Shown here: in pieces, positions 6,767-10,953 of the stretch
Numbering within the stretch: position 1 is the stretch's first letter
Layout of the letters: each line of letters starts with the position of its first letter
Assembly (NCBI GenBank): GCA_023396625.1
Contig: JAEWVY010000422.1
Coordinates: 1-10,953, forward strand
Source: Pseudomonadota bacterium
GTDB lineage: Bacteria > Pseudomonadota > Gammaproteobacteria > Burkholderiales > Burkholderiaceae_C
Direction of reading: 5' to 3'
DNA: 10,953 bases
Made by a program: the position numbers and the translations under genes
The notes under the pieces: model-generated
What the model saw: the letters and a program-made list of their open reading frames with translations, nothing else
What the model was told of the DNA's origin: nothing
Databases searched by the model: none

Positions 6767-8055
6767 AGGGCTTCCCTCCGTTTGATTTCTTTTTCGATGA
6801 ATTCCTGAATCTGTCCCCATTCGAGGACAAAGCGCCGTCGTGTCACTTCGAAAAGGCCCAGACCCGTCACCAGCACCAGGGCCGATCCGAACCAGCTGTT
6901 CACGTCCCGTGTGTCGAGAGCCGCGCCAAGGAAGTTCACGGTGTCACCCTGGGCCGCATCGAGCTGCAAGTGATAGACCATCTCGACCATGGCGCCTGCC
7001 CCGGTCAGCGCCACCAGGGCCGTCAACCCCAGGGCCAGGTAACTGACCCAGAGCTCGCGCAACTTTCCAAACGACGCGACGCGCAGATTCATCATGATCA
7101 GGCTGGCGATGCCGCCCGGCGCATACATCACCATGAACAGGAAGATCAGGCCCAGGTACAGCAGCCAGGCCTTGGTGAATTCACTGAACAGCACGAACGC
7201 CAGGACCATGAGGATCGCACCGATGATGGGGCCGAAAAAGAAGGTGGCACCGCCAAGAAAGGTGAACAGCAAATAGGTGCCGGAACGGGCCGCGCCGACC
7301 ACTTCCGCCGTGACAATCTCGAACGTCAATGCACCCAGCCCCCCTGAAACGCCCGCAAAAAAGCCGGCAATGATGAACGCCATGTAGCGAATGCGCTGGG
7401 TGTTGTAGCCCACGAACTCCACGCGCTCCGGATTGTCCCGGACGGCATTCAGCATGCGCCCCAGGGGCGTGCGGGTGAAAGCGAACATCGCCGCCACGGC
7501 CACGAAGGTATAGACGGCAATCAGGTAATACACCTGGATGGGTGGGCCGTAGGTAATGCCGAGGAAAGGTTTGCCCGTGACCCGGTTCCCCGAGATGCCG
7601 CCTTCGCCGCCGAAGAACTCGGGGACCATCAGCGACATGGCGAACACGAGTTCGCCCAAGCCCAGCGTGATCATGGCAAAGGTGATGCCGGACTTGCGGG
7701 TCGTCACATAGCCGAACAGGATGGCAAACCCCATGCCCGCCAATCCTCCGACCAGGGGCACGGACCCTACGGGAAGGGGCCATGCGCCACTCGATATGTT
7801 GTTCAGCGCGTGGATCGCCAGGTAGCCCCCCAGCCCGGAATAGACGGCATGGCCGAAGGAGAGCATCCCCCCTTGTCCCAGCAGCAGGTTGTACGACAGA
7901 CAGGCGACGATCGCAATGCCCATCTGCGACAGCATCGTGATCGACAGGCTGCTGGTGAACACCATGGGTGCCACGCCCAGCAGCAAGGCAAACAGGCCCC
8001 AGACGACCCACCGACCGACGTTCAGCGGCCGGAATTCGTAATAGTTGCGATGCAT
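6763..8055 (-). CDS. livM: LivM-like ABC transporter permease with C-terminal extension
   Basis: A 430-residue inner-membrane permease of the LIV/HAAT family. The core (about 15-324) has many hydrophobic segments, the typical SYNLLLGQGGMLSFGHA (54-70), and the cytoplasmic coupling segment AVRDNPERVEFVGYN (204-218), which contacts an ATPase. The family usually ends soon after the MYAPGGI segment (310-316). Here about 106 residues follow: a basic stretch, a hydrophobic segment at about 335-362, a polar loop, another hydrophobic segment at about 387-404, and a highly charged helix-like tail (405-430). Similar long LivM proteins seem to occur in Burkholderiales (from memory). The start is ATG at 8055, with AGAGGA upstream and three bases after the livH stop. 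Confidence 0.94.
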   Translation of the reverse strand: MHRNYYEFRPLNVGRWVVWGLFALLLGVAPMVFTSSLSITMLSQMGIAIVACLSYNLLLGQGGMLSFGHAVYSGLGGYLAIHALNNISSGAWPLPVGSVPLVGGLAGMGFAILFGYVTTRKSGITFAMITLGLGELVFAMSLMVPEFFGGEGGISGNRVTGKPFLGITYGPPIQVYYLIAVYTFVAVAAMFAFTRTPLGRMLNAVRDNPERVEFVGYNTQRIRYMAFIIAGFFAGVSGGLGALTFEIVTAEVVGAARSGTYLLFTFLGGATFFFGPIIGAILMVLAFVLFSEFTKAWLLYLGLIFLFMVMYAPGGIASLIMMNLRVASFGKLRELWVSYLALGLTALVALTGAGAMVEMVYHLQLDAAQGDTVNFLGAALDTRDVNSWFGSALVLVTGLGLFEVTRRRFVLEWGQIQEFIEKEIKRREAL

Positions 8056-8058
8056 GGT

Positions 8059-9093
8059 TCAGTCCTCTCGGGTGCCCAGCAGCCCTTTGGGCCGGAAGAT
8101 CAGGATAAGCACGAGGAAGAGATAGGGAAGAATCGGGGCCACCTGGGACAAGGTGAGCTTGACCAGGGAGCTGCCCATCACGGCGTCGCTGAACTTCAAG
8201 CCCAACTGCTGAATCAGCATGCTCAGCGTGTAGTCGAACGCCACCGCGAAAGTCTGGATGACACCGATCAACAGCGAGGCCAGGAAGGCGCCTGAAAGCG
8301 ATCCCATGCCTCCCACGACAACCACGACGAAAATCACCGAGCCCACGGTCGCCGCCATCGACGGTTCGGTGAGGAAGGTGCTGCCACCGATCACCCCCGC
8401 CAGTCCAGCCAGCGCGGCGCCTGCGCCAAAAACCAACATGAACACCGCCGGCACGTTGTGCCCCAGCGTCTCCACCGCTTCCGGATGAGTGAGTGCGGCC
8501 TGGATGACCAGGCCAATGCGGGTTCGTGTCAGCAGCAGCCAGACCGCCAGCAGCATGACCAGCGCCACCAGCATCATGAATCCCCGTGTCGCGGGGAAAG
8601 GAGAGCAGACCACGCGGATCGCGCTGTCCGCGGCGCTGCACATCTCCTCCGGCGCCGCACCCCAGATCAGCGACAGCCCCTGGACCGAATGATTGATCAG
8701 GGTCAACGCGGGACCCCGAAGCAATTCCGGCGGGTGGAACTCCACGGCAATCCGCCCCCAGATCAGTTGAACCAGTTCCAGCACGACATAGGACAGCCCG
8801 AACGTCACCAGCAATTCCGGGACGTGGCCATATTTGTGCACCTTGCGCAGACTCAGGCGCTCGAACATTGCCCCCATGCCGCCAACGATCAGCGGCGCGA
8901 GAACCAACGCGGGCCAGAAGCCCACGAACTGCGACAGGGTATAGCCGACATAGGCACCCAGCATGTAGAAGCTGGCATGCGCGAAATTCAGCACCCCCAT
9001 CATGCTGAAGATCAACGTGAGACCCGAGCTCAACATGAACAACAGCAAGCCGTAGCTCAGCCCGTTGAGCATCGAGATGATGAAAAACTCCAT
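8059..9093 (-). CDS. livH: LivH-like ABC transporter permease
   Basis: A 344-residue inner-membrane permease, the partner of LivM. The N-terminus shows the family pattern SGLTLIFSMMGVLNFAHASF (23-42). The coupling segment HPEAVETLGHNV (203-214) is followed by a Gly/Ala-rich helix and GGMGSLSGAFLASLLIG (261-277). The C-terminus FRPKGLLG (333-340) is typical. It is longer than the ~290-310 residues usual for LivH. The extra length is in a loop at about 113-171, with two cysteines (152 and 163), probably periplasmic by the usual topology. The start is ATG at 9093, with a GGAAGG-type site upstream. It follows a predicted terminator or attenuator after livK, so part of its transcription may depend on read-through. 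Confidence 0.93.
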   Translation of the reverse strand: MEFFIISMLNGLSYGLLLFMLSSGLTLIFSMMGVLNFAHASFYMLGAYVGYTLSQFVGFWPALVLAPLIVGGMGAMFERLSLRKVHKYGHVPELLVTFGLSYVVLELVQLIWGRIAVEFHPPELLRGPALTLINHSVQGLSLIWGAAPEEMCSAADSAIRVVCSPFPATRGFMMLVALVMLLAVWLLLTRTRIGLVIQAALTHPEAVETLGHNVPAVFMLVFGAGAALAGLAGVIGGSTFLTEPSMAATVGSVIFVVVVVGGMGSLSGAFLASLLIGVIQTFAVAFDYTLSMLIQQLGLKFSDAVMGSSLVKLTLSQVAPILPYLFLVLILIFRPKGLLGTRED

Positions 9094-9116
9094 TCCAACC
9101 GACCTTCCCCGTCGAC

Positions 9117-9155
9117 AAAACGAAAGAGCCCGCGAAGGCCACCCCGCACGGGCTC
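9117..9155 (-). terminator. Rho-independent terminator or attenuator between livK and livH
   Basis: On the minus strand GAGCCCG (9155-9149) pairs perfectly with CGGGCTC (9132-9126). Further inner pairing (T-G, G-C, one mismatch, then G-T, G-C, G-C) closes on a four-base loop. TTTCGTTTT follows at 9125-9117. The stem is strong and the T-tract is interrupted by CG, which suits partial termination: much binding-protein message and less permease and ATPase message. It starts 20 bases after the livK stop. Confidence 0.75.
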
Positions 9156-9174
9156 CTGATTCAAACGCGCAGGA

Positions 9175-10410
9175 TCAACCCGGGCGTTTCATCTGGCAGC
9201 TTGTAGGCGTGCTCGACACGTAGTTCGGGAATTCCTTGACCGGCACCAGCGTCATGCCCGTGCCCTCCGGGCTGTAGGGGTACTTGGCGCTGGCCTTTTC
9301 CCACACCGTGATGTACAGCGGCTGCTGCAGCTGGTGGTCTGCCTTGCGGATTTCGACTTCGCCATTGAAGCTGGTGACCTTCAACCCTTCCAGAGCTGCG
9401 GCCACCTTGACCGGGTCCGTGGACTTGGCCTTGGCCATGGCGGCCCCCAGCGTCTCGAAGATGCGGATGGTGGCGCCGGTGTAGAAGTCGTCGTTGTACT
9501 TGGCCTTGAACTCGTTCATCCACTTGTCCATCTGCCCACCCATGTTGTAGTGGTTGTAGGCGATCTGGTACACACGGCCGGCGCCGTTGGTGCCCAGGGC
9601 CTTGGGCGTGCCGGTGACGCCGGTGTAGTAGGTGAAGAACTTGCCGGTGTAGCCGCCTTCGTTGGCCGCCTTGACCAGCAGCGACAGGTCGGAACCCCAG
9701 TTGCCGGTGACCACGGTGTCGGCGCCCGACGCCTTGATCTTGGCAATGTAGGGCGCGAAGTCACGCGTCTGCGCCAGCGGGTGCAGGTCCTCGCCCACGA
9801 TCTGGATGTCCGGCCGCTTGCGCGCCAGGGTTTCCTTGGTGTACTTGGCCACCTGCACGCCATGGGAGTAGTTCTGGCCCAGGATGTACACCTTCTTGAT
9901 GTCCTTCTGATCCGCCATGAAGCTGGACATGGCCTCCATCTTCATGGACGTGTCGGCATCGAAGCGGAAATGCCAGTAATTGCACTTGCTGTTGGTCAGG
10001 TCTGGGTCCACGGCCGAGTCATTGAGGTAGATCACCTCCTTGCCGGGATTGCGCTCGTTGTGCTTGGCCACCGCATCCGACAAGGCCAGGGCCACGGACG
10101 AGCCGTTGCCCTGGATGATGTAGCGTGCACCCTGGTCAATGGCCGCCTTCAGCGCATTCAAGCTTTCGGCGGGGCTCAGTTTGTTGTCGATGAAAGTGAT
10201 CTGAAACTTGACACCGGCCGGATTGCCCTTGCCGCTGAATTTCTCCGCGAAGTACTGATAGCCTTTCATCTGGCTCACGCCCACCGGACCGAGCAGGCCA
10301 GTCAGCGGGTCGATCCGGACCATTTTGACGACCTCACCCTGTTGCGCGAAAGCGGTGCCCGCGCAGCAGGCCACAGCGGCCAGGGCCATCAGTTTCACTG
10401 AAAATTTCAT
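9175..10410 (-). CDS. livK: Periplasmic substrate-binding protein of a LIV/HAAT-type ABC importer
   Basis: A 411-residue type I periplasmic binding protein that would deliver ligand to LivH/LivM. The signal peptide is MKFSVKLMAL to about residue 22, with cleavage predicted after AFA before QQGE. The cysteines at 15-16 do not form a convincing lipobox. The mature part has IDPLTGLLGPVG (33-44), SLNALKAAIDQGARYIIQGN (83-102), DPDLTNSKCNYWHFRFDADT (135-154) and a two-lobed layout. It is longer than E. coli LivK (~370 residues). Close relatives seem common in Burkholderiales and are usually labelled branched-chain amino-acid binding proteins without proof of ligand. Two adjacent ATGs are possible: AAGGAG lies seven bases before the one at 10410 and four before the one at 10413, so 10410 is preferred. 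The two mature cysteines (143 and 405) could pair. A strong C-ending codon bias suggests high expression. Confidence 0.93.
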   Translation of the reverse strand: MKFSVKLMALAAVACCAGTAFAQQGEVVKMVRIDPLTGLLGPVGVSQMKGYQYFAEKFSGKGNPAGVKFQITFIDNKLSPAESLNALKAAIDQGARYIIQGNGSSVALALSDAVAKHNERNPGKEVIYLNDSAVDPDLTNSKCNYWHFRFDADTSMKMEAMSSFMADQKDIKKVYILGQNYSHGVQVAKYTKETLARKRPDIQIVGEDLHPLAQTRDFAPYIAKIKASGADTVVTGNWGSDLSLLVKAANEGGYTGKFFTYYTGVTGTPKALGTNGAGRVYQIAYNHYNMGGQMDKWMNEFKAKYNDDFYTGATIRIFETLGAAMAKAKSTDPVKVAAALEGLKVTSFNGEVEIRKADHQLQQPLYITVWEKASAKYPYSPEGTGMTLVPVKEFPNYVSSTPTSCQMKRPG

Positions 10411-10417
10411 CATCTGT

Positions 10418-10423
10418 CTCCTT
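10418..10423 (-). promoter_or_regulatory. Strong Shine-Dalgarno AAGGAG deciding the livK start
   Basis: A six-base match to the anti-Shine-Dalgarno sequence, seven bases before the ATG at 10410 and four before the ATG at 10413. The spacing favours the second ATG. The strength of the site agrees with high expression of the binding protein. Confidence 0.7.
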
Positions 10424-10473
10424 ATGGTTCAAACAAATCGCAGCGTACGGGTTTTGGGCGGCGCACCACTCAG

Positions 10474-10491
10474 GGAATGTCCTTAGGGACT
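10474..10491 (-). promoter_or_regulatory. Near-palindrome GTCCCTAAGGAC upstream of livK, possible activator site
   Basis: On the minus strand AGTCCCTAAGGAC (10491-10479) is a near-perfect inverted repeat (GTCC/GGAC arms), followed by a second CCCT. It lies about 65-80 bases upstream of the livK start. No convincing -35/-10 pair was found between it and the gene; TACGCT at 10447-10442 is a weak -10 with no matching -35. That would fit an activator-dependent promoter. Motifs of this type can be bound by LuxR/FixJ-type regulators, but the family is a guess. A related string occurs upstream of fadB. Confidence 0.35.
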
Positions 10492-10529
10492 ATCACCCTC
10501 GCGACTGCCTGCCCAGGACAATGCGTCGA

Positions 10530-10953
10530 TCAAAGACCGGGAAGCCTGTAGTCCTTCAGCTGCTCGCGAAGCCGTGTCTTGAGCATTTTTCCCGTGGCGC
10601 CCAGTGGAATCGCATCGACAAACACCACATCGTCCGGAATCTGCCATTTGGCCGTCTTGCCTTCGTAGAACGCCAGCAGTTCCTCACGGCTGACCTCGGC
10701 GCCCGGCTTCCTGACCACTGCCACGATGGGGCGTTCGTCCCATTTGGGGTGCTTCATGCCGATGCATGCCGCCATCTGGATGCCCGGGTGCGCCATGGCG
10801 ATGTTCTCGATGTCGATGGAACTGATCCACTCGCCGCCGGACTTGATCACATCCTTGCTGCGGTCGGTGATCTGCATGAAGCCATCCGGGTCGATGGTGG
10901 CCACGTCGCCCGTGGGGAACCAGCCCCGGCCCTGCTCGTCCTTGACGAGCGGG
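10530..10953 (-). CDS. AMP-forming acyl-CoA synthetase, C-terminal 140 residues
   Basis: The C-terminal part of an adenylate-forming ligase that would activate a carboxylic acid to acyl-CoA with ATP and CoA. The N-terminus lies beyond the right edge. Visible motifs in order are GWFPTGDVA (10-18, the conserved TGD), the hinge DRSKDVIKSGGEWIS (30-44), and the catalytic Lys122 in PLGATGKMLKTRLRE near the end. The VIKSGGEWISS form is seen in medium/long-chain synthetases of the AlkK/DmdB type, more than in benzoate ligases. The frame is open to the edge. The stop at 10530 is 119 bases before the livK start on the same strand, so it may be read through into the importer or form a separate unit. 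The substrate is not determinable. Confidence 0.92.
   Translation of the reverse strand, partial: PLVKDEQGRGWFPTGDVATIDPDGFMQITDRSKDVIKSGGEWISSIDIENIAMAHPGIQMAACIGMKHPKWDERPIVAVVRKPGAEVSREELLAFYEGKTAKWQIPDDVVFVDAIPLGATGKMLKTRLREQLKDYRLPGL

Noticed and set aside
6767..6820. ATG at 6820 as the livG start
   Set aside because: It would add 18 family-untypical residues overlapping livM, whereas the GTG at 6766 has a strong Shine-Dalgarno site and gives the normal N-terminus.
7181..9142. A 653-codon minus-strand open frame overlapping livH and livM
   Set aside because: It is a frame-shifted shadow of the two permeases, lacks their hydrophobic pattern, and bridges two well-defined genes.
1..10953. 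CRISPR array, mobile element, phage or toxin-antitoxin content
   Set aside because: No direct-repeat array, transposase, integrase, terminal inverted repeats or small antitoxin-like genes were seen. Composition and strand use are uniform.

Overview
The window is GC-rich (low to mid 60s percent by eye), densely packed and coded entirely on the minus strand. It holds ten genes. Eight are complete and near full family length; the two at the window edges are cut. Codon use, gene content and family variants (a ~600-residue-type acyl-CoA dehydrogenase, LivF with GRNGSGRST, LivG with LTYAEQ) suggest a betaproteobacterium of the Burkholderiales, probably Comamonadaceae or Alcaligenaceae. This placement is inferred from remembered protein families, not from a search.

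In the direction of transcription (right to left) the layout is as follows. (1) 10953-10530: the last 140 residues of an AMP-forming acyl-CoA synthetase. (2) 10410-5290: a complete LIV/HAAT-type ABC importer, in the order periplasmic binding protein (livK-like), permease (livH), permease (livM), ATPase (livG), ATPase (livF). A hairpin plus T-rich tract lies between livK and livH. From livH to livF the genes are separated by 3 nt or less, or overlap. (3) 5289-5164: a regulatory gap with a perfect 12-bp palindrome just downstream of a possible promoter. (4) 5163-1: a beta-oxidation operon of a FadB-type bifunctional enoyl-CoA hydratase/3-hydroxyacyl-CoA dehydrogenase, a thiolase, a PaaI-type hotdog thioesterase, and an acyl-CoA dehydrogenase that starts at GTG and runs off the left edge.

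Together the genes cover uptake, CoA activation, dehydrogenation, hydration, oxidation, thiolysis and release of acyl-CoA. The context suggests that the importer, although of the branched-chain amino-acid family, carries a carboxylic (fatty, dicarboxylic or ring-derived) acid that feeds this pathway. That is inference; the sequence does not reveal the ligand.

The most unusual point is the ATPase pair. LivF has Arg in place of the Walker A Lys and Gln at the H-switch, and LivG has a non-consensus signature motif. The predicted LivG/LivF dimer would therefore have one intact and one degenerate ATP site. No RNA gene, CRISPR array, insertion sequence, phage gene or origin was seen. No stretch of 300 bases lacks a gene.
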